Positions 16,511 to 26,248 of a stretch of 64,000 nt of DNA are shown piece after piece. The DNA comes from Bin55 sp965220235 (GTDB lineage: Bacteria; Pseudomonadota; Gammaproteobacteria; Pseudomonadales; Azotimanducaceae): contig OZ244815.1 of assembly GCA_965220235.1 (NCBI GenBank), positions 1,488,001 to 1,552,000 on the forward strand, written 5' to 3'. Made by a program: the position numbers and the translations under genes. The notes beneath the pieces are model-generated. The model searched no databases. It saw only the letters and a list, made by a program, of their open reading frames with translations, and was not told the DNA's origin. Each line of letters begins with the position of its first letter. The first letter of the stretch is position 1.

Positions 16511-18307
16511 ATGTTGCGATTCATTGTTGTGAGTATGGTACTGGTACTCCTCAGCACTCCGTTGTTGGCGGAGGATCAGAAATCAAGCAGGCAAGCGCTG
16601 TTTGGCGATTTGCATGTTCATACGCGATTATCTTTCGACGCGTGGGGATTTGGAGTTCGGACATCGCCGGATGACGCCTATCGTTTTGCGAAAGGAGAAG
16701 CAATCGATCATCCGAGCGGCTATACGATTCAACTTGATCGACCGCTCGATTTCTATGCAGTTACCGACCATGGGATGTATCTCGGCATACTCGATGCCGC
16801 TGCAAATCCAGACCATCCTGTCTCGCAACTTGAAGGCGCCGAGGCAATCAAGGAAGAGATGACCCACGCCGAACTTCGTGGTAACTATCGCCAGAACTTC
16901 GCGTTTGTGCAAGAAAACCCAAATACCGAAGTGCTCAAGAGCTCATGGCAGCGGGTCATTGACGCTGCGGAACGACACAATGACCCGGGTACTCTAACGA
17001 CGTTTATCGCGTATGAATTTACCTCAAGCGTCGGTGGCAACTTACATCGAAACGTCATCTTCGCTGGTTCAGAAGCACCGGAGCAACCGTTCAGTCGGCT
17101 TGACTCTCCAAATCCGGAAGATCTTTGGCACTGGATGGACGAGCAACGAGCGCAAGGCATTGATCTAATAGCCATTCCTCATAACTCGAATAAGTCCAAT
17201 GGGCGGATGTTCGAATCGACGACATTCGATGGAGAGGTGCTCACTACCGAGTATGCGGACTTCAGAATGCGGAATGAACCACTCGTCGAGGTCACGCAAG
17301 TCAAAGGTACGTCAGAAACTCACCCGTTCTTGTCGCCCGAAGACGAGTGGGCTGGATTTGAAATCACATACTATCGAGTCGCTAGTTGGCTCCTTAGCCA
17401 ACCGTCCGGCAGCTACGTGAGAGACGCATACAAGAAAGGTCTTGCGATGGAAGCGGAATACGGATTCAATCCATATCGCTTTGGATTAGTAGGTGCTTCT
17501 GATACGCATAACGCAGGATTTCAGTTTGAGGAAGAAAATTACACTGGCAAGATCGGTCAATTTGATGGTACCCCTACACATCGAGGATCGGTGCCGGTTA
17601 CACCCGCATCCGATGAAGCGCCTGCTGCTTATGCGAGAAACTACTTTGGCAGATGGAGTTCCGCCGGATTAGCTGCTGTATGGGCGGAGGAAAACACGCG
17701 TGACTCGATATTCTCGGCGTTTAGACGAAAAGAGACCTTCGCAACCTCGGGACCACGAATTCGCGTGCGACTTTTCGCCGGTTACGATTTGCCTGAGGAT
17801 ATGGACTCAGTTGATCTCTTGGAGAACGCGTATGAGGGTGGTGTACCGATGGGAGGGGATTTGGCACTTCTTGACGAGGGCGTACCGTCGTTGCTCGCGT
17901 GGGCTGCAGCGGACCCTCGGGGTGCTTCGTTAGCGCGTCTGCAGATCGTAAAGGTATGGGTCGAAGATGGCGATGAGAGAGAAGCAGTGTATGACGTAGC
18001 CTGCTCGGATGGACTCGAAGTGGACCCCGACACGAGTCGATGTCCAGACAATGGTGCGGAAGTCAATTTAGAGGATTGTTCGATTACAGAGGGTGTCGGC
18101 TCAGAAACACTGATAGCGAAATGGAAGGATCCAGATTTCAGGAATGACCAGCGCGCTGCTTACTATCTCAGAGCGCTAGAGAACCCGACCTGCCGCTGGT
18201 CGACGTGGGACGCGATTCGTGCAGACGTCAATCCACGACCGGATTTGCCGCGAACACTTCGCGAACGTGCGTGGTCTTCCCCGATTTGGTTTGAACCGAA
18301 CCGCTAG
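16511..18307 (+). CDS. DUF3604 secreted protein (PHP-like metal enzyme)
   Basis: 598 residues. A signal peptide (about 1-20, FIVVSMVLVLLSTPLLAE) sends it to the periplasm. The DUF3604 pattern is strong: FGDLHVHTRLSFDAWGFG, DFYAVTDHGMYLG, IAIPHNSNKSNG, GLVGASDTHNAG and AVWAEENTRDSIFSAFRRKETFATSGPRIRVRLFAGY. The H-x-H, TDH and SDTH motifs suggest a PHP-type metal centre, but the reaction is not established. The three genes from here to 20384 (DUF3604, PpiC, HupE) run in one direction and I believe they co-occur in other marine bacteria. Confidence 0.85.
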   Translation: MLRFIVVSMVLVLLSTPLLAEDQKSSRQALFGDLHVHTRLSFDAWGFGVRTSPDDAYRFAKGEAIDHPSGYTIQLDRPLDFYAVTDHGMYLGILDAAANPDHPVSQLEGAEAIKEEMTHAELRGNYRQNFAFVQENPNTEVLKSSWQRVIDAAERHNDPGTLTTFIAYEFTSSVGGNLHRNVIFAGSEAPEQPFSRLDSPNPEDLWHWMDEQRAQGIDLIAIPHNSNKSNGRMFESTTFDGEVLTTEYADFRMRNEPLVEVTQVKGTSETHPFLSPEDEWAGFEITYYRVASWLLSQPSGSYVRDAYKKGLAMEAEYGFNPYRFGLVGASDTHNAGFQFEEENYTGKIGQFDGTPTHRGSVPVTPASDEAPAAYARNYFGRWSSAGLAAVWAEENTRDSIFSAFRRKETFATSGPRIRVRLFAGYDLPEDMDSVDLLENAYEGGVPMGGDLALLDEGVPSLLAWAAADPRGASLARLQIVKVWVEDGDEREAVYDVACSDGLEVDPDTSRCPDNGAEVNLEDCSITEGVGSETLIAKWKDPDFRNDQRAAYYLRALENPTCRWSTWDAIRADVNPRPDLPRTLRERAWSSPIWFEPNR

Positions 18308-18517
18308 AACAGGCGAGCAACTCTCTACTGCAAAGTAAACCGTGAGGTTGTTCAAGCGTTCACGTTCGTAACAGTAGTCTGGAGACTTTGTAGAGAAGTC
18401 TTCTGGCCGATGAAAAACTCACCCGTGACGAGCGATCTACGGCTGGGAATATCGAACTATGGGAGATCGTAGGTTCTTTCGTGCAAGTCCATCAAATCCA
18501 CATTTAGTTTCAGATCG

Positions 18518-19342
18518 ATGGCACTTCGTTTACCGAGATCATTTACTCGATTCATTCGCGAGCCGCTAATCATTTGCCTAGTCATTGGGCTACTACTGTT
18601 CCTGCTTGATCAGCTTTTGGATTCACGTGACCCCAAGACCATCGAGCTGACCAAATCTGAAGTGGAGCAACTTGCTGCGCAATGGCTAGATCAGATGGGT
18701 CGTGAACCACTGCCTGAGGAACTTGCGAGTCTTGTCAACGAGCTCGCTCAAGAATCGATGCTCGTTAGTGAAGCACAAAGATTGGGTCTCTCGGAAGAAG
18801 ACGTGATCATTGATCGACGCTTGATCCAAAAACTACGATTTCTCGTGGAGGATTCCGCAGTTGTTGTGCCTGCGTCAATGACGGACCTTGAAAGCTACTT
18901 CAATGCGAATCTGTCTCGTTATGAACAAGGCGCGACGATCTCGTTCACGCATCGGTTTTGGGACTCGGTTGATGAGGAGATCGACTGGAAACAGGCGCTT
19001 ACTCGACTAAACGGTAAAGAAGAGGACGATCAGTTAGGTAAACCGTTTATGTCGGGTAAGGACTTCAAGGATGCTACCTTACAACGCGTATCGAATGACT
19101 TTGGCGATGCTTTCGCCTCTGCTGTCCTTCAGCTTGAAGCGAATGGCGAGTGGAAAGGTCCAATAACGTCCAGGTATGGCGTTCATCTTGTTCGAGTCGA
19201 TAACGTAACACCGACCCGTCAATCCGATTTTGAATCGGTGCTCAACCAAGTCCGTAGTGACTTTGATCTTGAACGTCGTGAGGAGGCTTTCAAGTCTTAC
19301 CTCACCCAATTACGTGACGAGTACACGATCGTCTTACCTTAG
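18518..19342 (+). CDS. Membrane-anchored parvulin-type peptidylprolyl isomerase
   Basis: 274 residues: one N-terminal membrane helix (about 17-38, PLIICLVIGLLLFLLDQLL), a SurA/PrsA-like helical chaperone region, and a C-terminal parvulin domain (about 135-230) ending GEWKGPITSRYGVHLVRVDNV. It would help folding of exported proteins in the periplasm. The parvulin core is diverged and its catalytic residues are not easily assigned. It ends 19 bases before the HupE gene and follows DUF3604, so it may serve those products. Confidence 0.78.
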   Translation: MALRLPRSFTRFIREPLIICLVIGLLLFLLDQLLDSRDPKTIELTKSEVEQLAAQWLDQMGREPLPEELASLVNELAQESMLVSEAQRLGLSEEDVIIDRRLIQKLRFLVEDSAVVVPASMTDLESYFNANLSRYEQGATISFTHRFWDSVDEEIDWKQALTRLNGKEEDDQLGKPFMSGKDFKDATLQRVSNDFGDAFASAVLQLEANGEWKGPITSRYGVHLVRVDNVTPTRQSDFESVLNQVRSDFDLERREEAFKSYLTQLRDEYTIVLP

Positions 19343-19361
19343 CAGAGCAAAGAAAGTACTA

Positions 19362-20384
19362 GTGCGTTACCTCTGTGTATTGATCGGGCTGGTAGTTGGC
19401 TGTCTGACATTTTCTTCGGAAGCAATTCGTGCACATGAAGTCCGTCCAGCGTACTTACGCATCGAGGCGACGGAGCAACAACCCGCATCGCAATCTATAG
19501 CAGATTCCTACGACGTCCTGTGGAAGCACCCGCTTAACCAGGAAGGGGCACGGCTAACGCCGGTTTTCCCTGAACACTGCACTGAAACACAGCTCGCATT
19601 AGACGAAATTGCTGGACCGTTAGTTACCCGACAGCTGCGCCTCGAGTGTTCAGAAGAGTTGACGGGTAGTGTGCTTTCGATTGCGGGACTCGAGTTAACC
19701 ATCACCGAAGTTATGGTGCATGTAACGCTTGGCGACGGAGAAACGTCTACCTATTTACTGAAGCCAACGAATCCGTCGGCCATCATCGAAGCAAGCGGAA
19801 TCCCGGTATGGAGTTACTTGCTCCTTGGTTTCGAACATCTGCTATTTGGCATCGATCACATTCTTTTCGTAACTGCGTTGATGTTCTTCGTGACTCGGAT
19901 AAGCGCTCTCATCAAGACCATCACGGCGTTCACGGTAGCGCACAGCGTCACTTTGGCGTTGTCTGCGTTACAGTGGGTTTACGTACCTCAACAACCGGTC
20001 GAGGCAGTGATCGCTCTGTCGATCTTGTTTCTTGCGACGGAGCGACTCCGTGAGAGAGCGGATCGTCCGAATCCAGATTCGATGGTTCGCAATCAAACGT
20101 GGGTCGTCGCGTTTGTATTCGGGTTGTTGCATGGCTTTGGTTTTGCCGGCGCACTAGCGGATATTGGGTTGCCCAAGGGAAATCTACTTGGTGCTCTTTT
20201 CTTATTCAATGTCGGCGTTGAGCTCGGTCAGTTGCTGATCATCGCGTTCGGCTTATGCGTTATTTGGATAGCGAGGAGAGTCTGGATTACTGCTCCACAG
20301 TATCTCGTCAGAGCGCCGCTGTATGTTGTGGGGAGCGCGGCTGCGTACTGGGTTATCGAACGAACAGTCGGAATCTTGTGGTAG
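19362..20384 (+). CDS. HupE/UreJ-2 family membrane protein
   Basis: 340 residues. After a signal-like segment there is a periplasmic beta-rich domain (about residues 20-140), then six or so membrane helices with the HupE/UreJ marks GFEHLLFGIDHILFV, FTVAHSVTLALSAL and LLHGFGFAGALADIG. The His/Asp-rich helices suggest metal (nickel or cobalt) binding or transport, which is family-level inference. GTG 19362 is chosen to place the hydrophobic signal at the N-terminus; the longer frame from 19230 overlaps the isomerase gene. Confidence 0.75.
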   Translation: MRYLCVLIGLVVGCLTFSSEAIRAHEVRPAYLRIEATEQQPASQSIADSYDVLWKHPLNQEGARLTPVFPEHCTETQLALDEIAGPLVTRQLRLECSEELTGSVLSIAGLELTITEVMVHVTLGDGETSTYLLKPTNPSAIIEASGIPVWSYLLLGFEHLLFGIDHILFVTALMFFVTRISALIKTITAFTVAHSVTLALSALQWVYVPQQPVEAVIALSILFLATERLRERADRPNPDSMVRNQTWVVAFVFGLLHGFGFAGALADIGLPKGNLLGALFLFNVGVELGQLLIIAFGLCVIWIARRVWITAPQYLVRAPLYVVGSAAAYWVIERTVGILW

Positions 20385-20445
20385 GCAGGTCAACTAAATT
20401 CAATTAATGTTCATTTGACGGTATCGATTCAATTTGCTAATCGGA

Positions 20446-20904
20446 TTAGTCGCCGCTCTCTATCGCCCAACCTCTATCAAGTAACTGCACTGAGGCATAC
20501 ACAGGTTGACCATCCGGTCGTGATGCTTGGTACCTGGCGAATAGAAAATGGTTAGGTTTTGCGGCTTGCTCAATCATCGACCAATCAATACCAACGAGCG
20601 GCACTTTAATCCGACCAGACCATCGAGGATCGCCCCTGTCTTCGACCTTTCCGATACATAGGTAGAAGAAGCGCACGCCGATTGTTCCTTGTGCGTATGG
20701 TCCGAAGAAGTCAGGCTCAGGAAGGTTCTTTGAGGTTCTGACGGTAACCTCGAGTTCAAACTCCACCGGTCCAACTGCGCCTTCGAGAACTTCGATGTAG
20801 TCGAGTCGTTCAGCTTTCGAACCTTTGCCGCGTTGCAGACAGAACGCGTAGTTACTTGGTGGATCTTTTAGCTGGATTATTAATTTCAGTAGTTGATTTG
20901 CCAT
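20446..20904 (-). CDS. DUF5990 family protein
   Basis: 152 residues, soluble, convergent with the HupE gene. The DUF5990 pattern is visible: NYAFCLQRG, FELEVTVRT, DFFGPYAQGTIGVRFFYLCIGKVEDRGDPRWSGRIKVPL and a C-terminal DGQPVYASVQLLDRGW. Function of the family is unknown. Confidence 0.7.
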   Translation of the reverse strand: MANQLLKLIIQLKDPPSNYAFCLQRGKGSKAERLDYIEVLEGAVGPVEFELEVTVRTSKNLPEPDFFGPYAQGTIGVRFFYLCIGKVEDRGDPRWSGRIKVPLVGIDWSMIEQAAKPNHFLFARYQASRPDGQPVYASVQLLDRGWAIESGD

Positions 20905-21228
20905 CGTGGAAGAAGGGGTCGTTGAAAAGAGAACGGTATCCGTTTATTAAGCGAAGGTTCATTTCACGAGTCGAAATCGTAATCTAATGGGCTCGATCTG
21001 GAGATATCCTATGCAAACAGCTGATCGTGAGCTAACGAAAAACGCGCCGGGACAGGTACTATGCCCGTCGTTCGTAGTTCATCTAACATAACGGCAGACG
21101 ATACACGAGGGATATTTTGTGTCCGTCTCTACAGTCTGTTGGTCTTCCGGTCTGACTCACACAAAAACCCGCAGCGGACGTTAAGACGATTTCGAACGTT
21201 CACGGAATAAGAGAGTTTCTGTAAGTCG
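20905..21228. other. Divergent intergenic stretch, no gene seen
   Basis: About 320 bases between two divergently transcribed genes; promoters for both are expected here but I could not place them. No repeats or RNA genes noticed. Confidence 0.45.
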
Positions 21229-22170
21229 ATGGTTAAAGCGAAACCCACCCAATTAATCGAGGGAAGTTTGGACTCCGACTTCGTTCCAGGTCCAGTCGAG
21301 TATCACGCTCTTCTGCCGCCAGGCTACTCGGAAGAATCTGAGCCGGTTCCTCTCGTTCTGAACTTGCACGGTGGAGGCGGCAATCGAGAAGCGCTGCGAA
21401 ACCAGCAACCCAATATCGAAGCACTCTTTGCAAGTGGCAGAATCCCTCCGACGTTGGTTGTCACTCCGAGTGTCTCACCGCGCTGTTTTTACATGAACTA
21501 CAACGATGGGTCGGAAAAGTGGGAATCATTTCTTATCGGACCGTTTCTTGAGCATCTCCGCGATCGATTTCGTGTTCGGACTGACCAACGTGGGACAATG
21601 GTGACTGGTATTTCGATGGGCGGAATGGGGTCACTACGACTCGCATTCAAGCATCCAGGACTATTTGGTGCCGTTGCCGCTATGGAACCCGGCATCGAAC
21701 CGATTAGTGATTTCAAAGAAATGCGGGCTAAGCATCGGTTTTTCCGCGACGACCTATTGATGACGACCATATTTGGAAATCCGATTGATCGTGAATATTG
21801 GAACGCAAATAATCCAGCGACTATTGCACGGCACAACGCCGAAACTTTGAAGAGTTCTGGACTCCGAATCTTTTTAGAGGCAGGGGATGAAGACGCTTTC
21901 TGGTTGTACGAGGGAACCGAGTACCTTCACCAAGTGCTCTACGATCTAAAAATCCGCCACGAATATCGACTCTATTACGGTGCGGATCATGTTGGTTCCA
22001 CCGTTGCACCTCGTGCTGATGAATCCTTCGCATTTCTCGGGAATACTCTGGTCGATCCTGAACCGGACCCGATAGTGGATGCCACGAGAATTTGGCTCGC
22101 TACTCTAAAACGCGATCTCAATGAGGCAGATCATTACGGATTAGACGAGGATTTGGTCAAGAAGATCTAG
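21229..22170 (+). CDS. Esterase D / feruloyl-esterase-like alpha/beta hydrolase
   Basis: 313 residues of the putative esterase family (S-formylglutathione hydrolase / antigen 85-like). Seen: LVLNLHGGGG (oxyanion region), the nucleophile elbow VTGISMGGMGSLRLAF (Ser at about residue 125), GDEDAF for the acid and GADHVGSTV for the His. No signal peptide, so it is cytoplasmic. The substrate is not predictable. It is the first of a run of small hydrolase genes on this strand. Confidence 0.78.
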   Translation: MVKAKPTQLIEGSLDSDFVPGPVEYHALLPPGYSEESEPVPLVLNLHGGGGNREALRNQQPNIEALFASGRIPPTLVVTPSVSPRCFYMNYNDGSEKWESFLIGPFLEHLRDRFRVRTDQRGTMVTGISMGGMGSLRLAFKHPGLFGAVAAMEPGIEPISDFKEMRAKHRFFRDDLLMTTIFGNPIDREYWNANNPATIARHNAETLKSSGLRIFLEAGDEDAFWLYEGTEYLHQVLYDLKIRHEYRLYYGADHVGSTVAPRADESFAFLGNTLVDPEPDPIVDATRIWLATLKRDLNEADHYGLDEDLVKKI

Positions 22171-22343
22171 ACCCACATGTTGGTCAATTTTGAAGGGTTG
22201 GATGGCACCGGATTAGCTGTTTCGATGCATCGAACTCACACGAGATAATTCGAGGTTGCTCACAAACATGAGCCGAGTTCGGTCGAACTCGCGTGAACAC
22301 CATACCGACATGTGAAATCGGCAACCGTAACAAGGAGATTGAA

Positions 22344-23168
22344 GTGCCTGAACACGTAATGAAACTCGAGAACAAGCTAGTCTCTGATTGGCAACAACCG
22401 GTTAATCGATGGGCAGACCTTCCGGATTCAATTCACAACGACTCGGTTGCTACAAAGATTGGAATGAGAGGTGGTACGATCCCTGGCACCGTTCACTTAA
22501 ATCACTTTGTTCCGTTGATTCAAGACACTTGGGGAATGAGGTGGTATGAGAACGGTGCAATTTCGATGTACTACACCTTCGCTACGACTCACAAAGAAGA
22601 CGTGAGAGCCGTCATGGTGAACCCGTTGCCGGGCGTCTCGTCCAAAGTTGACGCATACGTTGAAACACCGGAAGAGAGAATCGTATGTAAAGGTTCGCTA
22701 TCTGTTGGGAGTCCTGCCGAGCCAAATTACGTGGCAAGTCTGCCGCTGGAGGATTCGCCGAGATCCGAACTACGCATTCTTGATCAGATGGAAATTGGGA
22801 TGGCATGTCCGGAAGTGGACGACGTAATTGCGACTGAAGGTGAAGGTAGTGGCGCGTACGAAGGAATCGTTGAGTTGCCGACTGGTCTATTTCAGATGCT
22901 TCAAACCGGTGCGCCAACGGGAACACTAAAGAAGGCAGTAGGGTTTTATGGTGCTACTGAAATCCGAACCTTGAAGGGACCAATTCGAGTCGACACGGAA
23001 TATCGACGCGTTGGTAAGGTGGTGTGCCTAGGGGTAAGCCCGAAGACCGAGTACGTATGGATCGACTCTCAACTTATCGACAAGTTGACGGGCAACGCCG
23101 TCGCAGAGATGCGTCAGTTCACGCGCTTTATGAAAGCATCATCGGATCTTTGGCGCTCGTCTTCCTAA
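22344..23168 (+). CDS. Uncharacterised protein, possible hot-dog fold
   Basis: 274 residues, soluble. I do not recognise it with certainty. RGGTIPGTVHLNHFVPLIQDTWG and a later KGPIRVDTEYRRVGKVVCLGVSPKTEYVWIDSQLID recall MaoC/hot-dog dehydratase or thioesterase folds. GTG 22344 is chosen over GTG 22293 because AAGGAG lies six bases upstream. Neighbours are other acyl- or ester-active enzymes. A perfect 18-bp inverted repeat follows about 100 bases downstream. Confidence 0.5.
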   Translation: MPEHVMKLENKLVSDWQQPVNRWADLPDSIHNDSVATKIGMRGGTIPGTVHLNHFVPLIQDTWGMRWYENGAISMYYTFATTHKEDVRAVMVNPLPGVSSKVDAYVETPEERIVCKGSLSVGSPAEPNYVASLPLEDSPRSELRILDQMEIGMACPEVDDVIATEGEGSGAYEGIVELPTGLFQMLQTGAPTGTLKKAVGFYGATEIRTLKGPIRVDTEYRRVGKVVCLGVSPKTEYVWIDSQLIDKLTGNAVAEMRQFTRFMKASSDLWRSSS

Positions 23169-23264
23169 TATTCGTGTGAATCCCTTTACCGGATCCTACT
23201 CTGAGTTTCGGTACGGCAAAACCAGTATCGGACTTGGATTTCGATGAACTTCTGGCCCAGTTGT

Positions 23265-23306
23265 AACCGTAATTTACATTTAGCCGTTTAAATGTAAATT
23301 ACGGTT
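23265..23306. repeat. Perfect 18-bp inverted repeat with six-base loop
   Basis: AACCGTAATTTACATTTA (23265-23282) and its exact reverse complement (23289-23306) flank the loop GCCGTT. The stem is AT-rich. No run of T follows directly, so it is not a standard terminator, though GTTTTGG comes soon after. It lies in the 400-base gap between 23168 and 23568, which holds no gene. Confidence 0.85.
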
Positions 23307-23567
23307 CAGTTTTGGTCGTATATGTTCGAGTTATTCAGAGAAACTTACCCTAGTACCGTCGATCGGCTGTTTAGAAACAGACTCTCTGAGAAATGTGATG
23401 GGGAGTAATCAGCTAGTCAACATGAAATGACTTCGGGTGAAATCATGTGTCTCGTGGAAGAACGTGTCAGAGGGATTCAAAGACTCTGACCCAATTTGTT
23501 CTGAATTTACGTGTAGTCGAAATCGGAGCCACTCCACTCATTGCAATAGTCAGTCTGAGAACGCAAC

Positions 23568-24185
23568 ATGCACATCGTCCTATATGAACTTGCACCTACG
23601 CGGTCCGCACGATGTCGGTGGACACTAATGGAAGCAGGGCTTGAATTTGAGTCTCGAGGAAACTCATCGGAGGTCTTCGACGGCGAAGAGCTGAGGCGGC
23701 TCCACCCACTCCGAAAACTACCGGCCGCTGTCATTGACGGAAAACCACTATTTGAATCCGCGGCCATTTGCACCGCAATTTCAGATCTGGTACCTGAACG
23801 GAGTTTGATTGGGCGACCAGGAACATGGGAGCGCGCGCTCCATGATCAGTGGACATCGTTCGTCCTTACGGAGTTGGAATCGTGGCTGTGGAGCACCGAC
23901 CTCAATACAGACGAAAACGGTTTCCTCATGCCGCGTGAAGATCAAGTACCTGCGATCGTGCAACAAAATCGAAAGATGGCTCGACGTTCCGCAGCTGTGT
24001 TGGACTTGCATTTAGAGCATACAGACTTCCTAGTTGATAACCGATTCATGGTCACTGACATCATCTTCGGCTACACGGTCTCTTGGCTAGAAGAGCTCGG
24101 ATGGATTCATGAATTTCCGCACCTGACTGCGTACCTTAATCGGTTGCGTACGCGAGAACACTGTACGTTGCCGTTGCATTCGTAG
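23568..24185 (+). CDS. Glutathione S-transferase family protein
   Basis: 205 residues. The thioredoxin-like N-terminal domain is recognisable (LYELAPTRSARCRWTLMEAGLEFE, then LHPLRKLPAAVIDGKPLFESAAICTAISD, with the cis-Pro and the ES glutathione-binding pair) and a helical C-terminal domain contains FMVTDIIFGYTVSWLEELG. It would conjugate or isomerise small electrophiles with glutathione in the cytoplasm. It stands alone with gaps on both sides. Confidence 0.8.
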   Translation: MHIVLYELAPTRSARCRWTLMEAGLEFESRGNSSEVFDGEELRRLHPLRKLPAAVIDGKPLFESAAICTAISDLVPERSLIGRPGTWERALHDQWTSFVLTELESWLWSTDLNTDENGFLMPREDQVPAIVQQNRKMARRSAAVLDLHLEHTDFLVDNRFMVTDIIFGYTVSWLEELGWIHEFPHLTAYLNRLRTREHCTLPLHS

Positions 24186-24409
24186 CATGCAGGTATTTCG
24201 AATAACTTATTGATTTATAAATGTATAGTATGTTTTTGAATTATAAATGATACGTTTAATTTCATTCCCACCGAGGTACTTCAAAACCGAATGTGGGTCA
24301 AATCGAGTTCTGCCGGAGAGTGCGCTCACATACACAATTCGTCTAGAGGATCTAGAACACACCGCCTGAGCTTTCGAGTAAAACTCTTGCTGACTAATAT
24401 GCCCAATCC

Positions 24410-25387
24410 TTGAACCAGATAACTGCGATGCGTTTCTGCGAGCAATCGATCACCTTCGCCAATGGTGTCGAAGGTCAGCATGTAGACATTCTGTCGGCTT
24501 CACCAGTGAACTATTTCCAAGCCATTAGTGAATCTGCCCAGATGCCGAAGATAACGGTTGACGGCAAACTCTTCGTTCCGGTTGACGGCGCTCCGCCTTT
24601 TCCTTTGGTCATCGTCGCACCTGGAAGTCTTGGCGTTGCACCTTCGCATATCCAACACGCAGAAACAATCAATGGACTCGGCGTCGCTACCTTCATCCTT
24701 GACAGCTTTGGCGCTAGACAGGTGACCTCTACCGTTGCAGACCAAACTCAGTTTTCTTTTGCTGCGAGCTCGTACGATGTGTTGGCTGCATTGCAGACGC
24801 TTGCGGAGCGTAGTGAAATTGATGAGAAGCGAATTGGTGCTCAAGGACATAGCCGCGGCGGATCCGCTGTTATCACGGCGGCAACTCGCCGTTTCGCCGA
24901 TCCCGTAGTTGGGCTGGAAACGGGATTGGTCGGCGTACTGGCCGCGTATCCGTGGAGTGGGCAGCAATTTCTAGATCCCGGAATTGGCAACAGTGAAATT
25001 CGCGTCCTTATGGGCGATATGGACGAGTGGTGTTCCGTAGCCCAAGTTCAAGGACATTGTCAAGCGATCCGCTTAACCGGTGGCTCAGTGACGATGCGCA
25101 TCTTTCAAGGTGCGCAGCACAGTTTTGATCGCGACACGCCGATTGTTGAGATTGAAGAAGCAGCGGTCGCTCGAAATGCGCCCATCGTCTACATACGTGA
25201 TGACGGTGCCATGATCCACCCGACAAGCGACGTGGCCGACACGTCACTCGTCGACCGAGACACGATGGTGTACTCGATGAAGTCGGGTTACGGCAAAAGG
25301 GGTGCGCGGATCGGAAGCAACGAGGGAGAAGCGGCAGAGTTTCGTGACGACATGATTCGTTTTTGGTCGAGGATACTCGACTTATAA
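24410..25387 (+). CDS. Dienelactone hydrolase family protein
   Basis: 325 residues of the DLH-type alpha/beta hydrolases. The nucleophile elbow is GAQGHSRGGSAVI (Ser near residue 149); DEW and AQHSFD provide likely Asp and His. A FPLVIVAPGSLGV strand precedes. TTG 24410 is the longest start; ATG 24428 is an alternative and neither has a clear ribosome-binding site. No signal peptide. Substrate unknown. Confidence 0.75.
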   Translation: MNQITAMRFCEQSITFANGVEGQHVDILSASPVNYFQAISESAQMPKITVDGKLFVPVDGAPPFPLVIVAPGSLGVAPSHIQHAETINGLGVATFILDSFGARQVTSTVADQTQFSFAASSYDVLAALQTLAERSEIDEKRIGAQGHSRGGSAVITAATRRFADPVVGLETGLVGVLAAYPWSGQQFLDPGIGNSEIRVLMGDMDEWCSVAQVQGHCQAIRLTGGSVTMRIFQGAQHSFDRDTPIVEIEEAAVARNAPIVYIRDDGAMIHPTSDVADTSLVDRDTMVYSMKSGYGKRGARIGSNEGEAAEFRDDMIRFWSRILDL

Positions 25388-25438
25388 ACCTATGCCATAA
25401 ATCAGCGAGTTCGTGCAGACACGATTTACCTAATACGT

Positions 25439-26119
25439 TTATTTCGCGTGTTTTAACGATGTTAGGACATCATGAAGCGAATTGACCACTTCATGTCCTA
25501 GACGACGAAATTCTGGGGATGGTTCGACGAGATCAGGTACCTGGAATACCGTGCATCCCGCATCTACGGCGGAGCGTACGCCATTTTCTGAATCCTCAAA
25601 CGCCCAACATAGATGTGCGTCTACCCCGAGACGTTCCGCTGCTAGTAGGTACGGTTCTGGATTCGGTTTGCTCTGTTTGACGTCGTCCCCGGTCACTACG
25701 ACCGAGAAATAACTACTCAGTTTTGAAAGTGTGAGCTTCGATTCGGCGGTGTGTGCATGTGGAGATGTTGCAAGACCGCATGGGAATTGATTCTGTGCCG
25801 CGTACGTTAGAAGCTCCACTGCGCCGGGTTTGATGTCTGCGGGTCGATGATCGACAAATTCGTGATAGAGTCGTTGACAGAGCGGACCGATTTCTTCCCA
25901 AGGAAAGTCTTGACCGTAGCCATCCTTCAGGATTTCACCGATCTCCGGGCCGTGTCGTCCAACGCAACGCATGTAGATATCTATATCGGTGCGATACCAT
26001 CCGACGTGATGACATGCTTGAACAAACGTTTTCCGTGCGATGGTTTCGGTGTCGAGTAAGAGACCATCGAGATCGAAAATTAGCGCGGTTGGGGACTGTT
26101 CTGTTCTGCGACGCGTCAT
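25439..26119 (-). CDS. HAD-family phosphatase / beta-phosphoglucomutase-like
   Basis: 226 residues with the subfamily IA HAD core: DLDGLLLDTE (nucleophile Asp), a helical cap, LATSPHAHT (motif II), KPNPEPYLLAAERLG (motif III Lys) and FEDSENGVRSAVDAG (motif IV acids). Such enzymes remove or shift phosphate on small sugars or related metabolites. It runs toward the dienelactone hydrolase gene; the peptidase gene upstream on the same strand is 130 bases away. Confidence 0.82.
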   Translation of the reverse strand: MTRRRTEQSPTALIFDLDGLLLDTETIARKTFVQACHHVGWYRTDIDIYMRCVGRHGPEIGEILKDGYGQDFPWEEIGPLCQRLYHEFVDHRPADIKPGAVELLTYAAQNQFPCGLATSPHAHTAESKLTLSKLSSYFSVVVTGDDVKQSKPNPEPYLLAAERLGVDAHLCWAFEDSENGVRSAVDAGCTVFQVPDLVEPSPEFRRLGHEVVNSLHDVLTSLKHAK

Positions 26120-26248
26120 CGCAAGGTATGCAGATAAGGAACGTTACGTCGATTCTTATATTCGAGCGCAGTCGAAAGTGTCTGCGACGGAATGTTTGCG
26201 ATCTTTGACCTCTCGATCATTCGGTCTATCGATAAGCCGTGATTTGGA

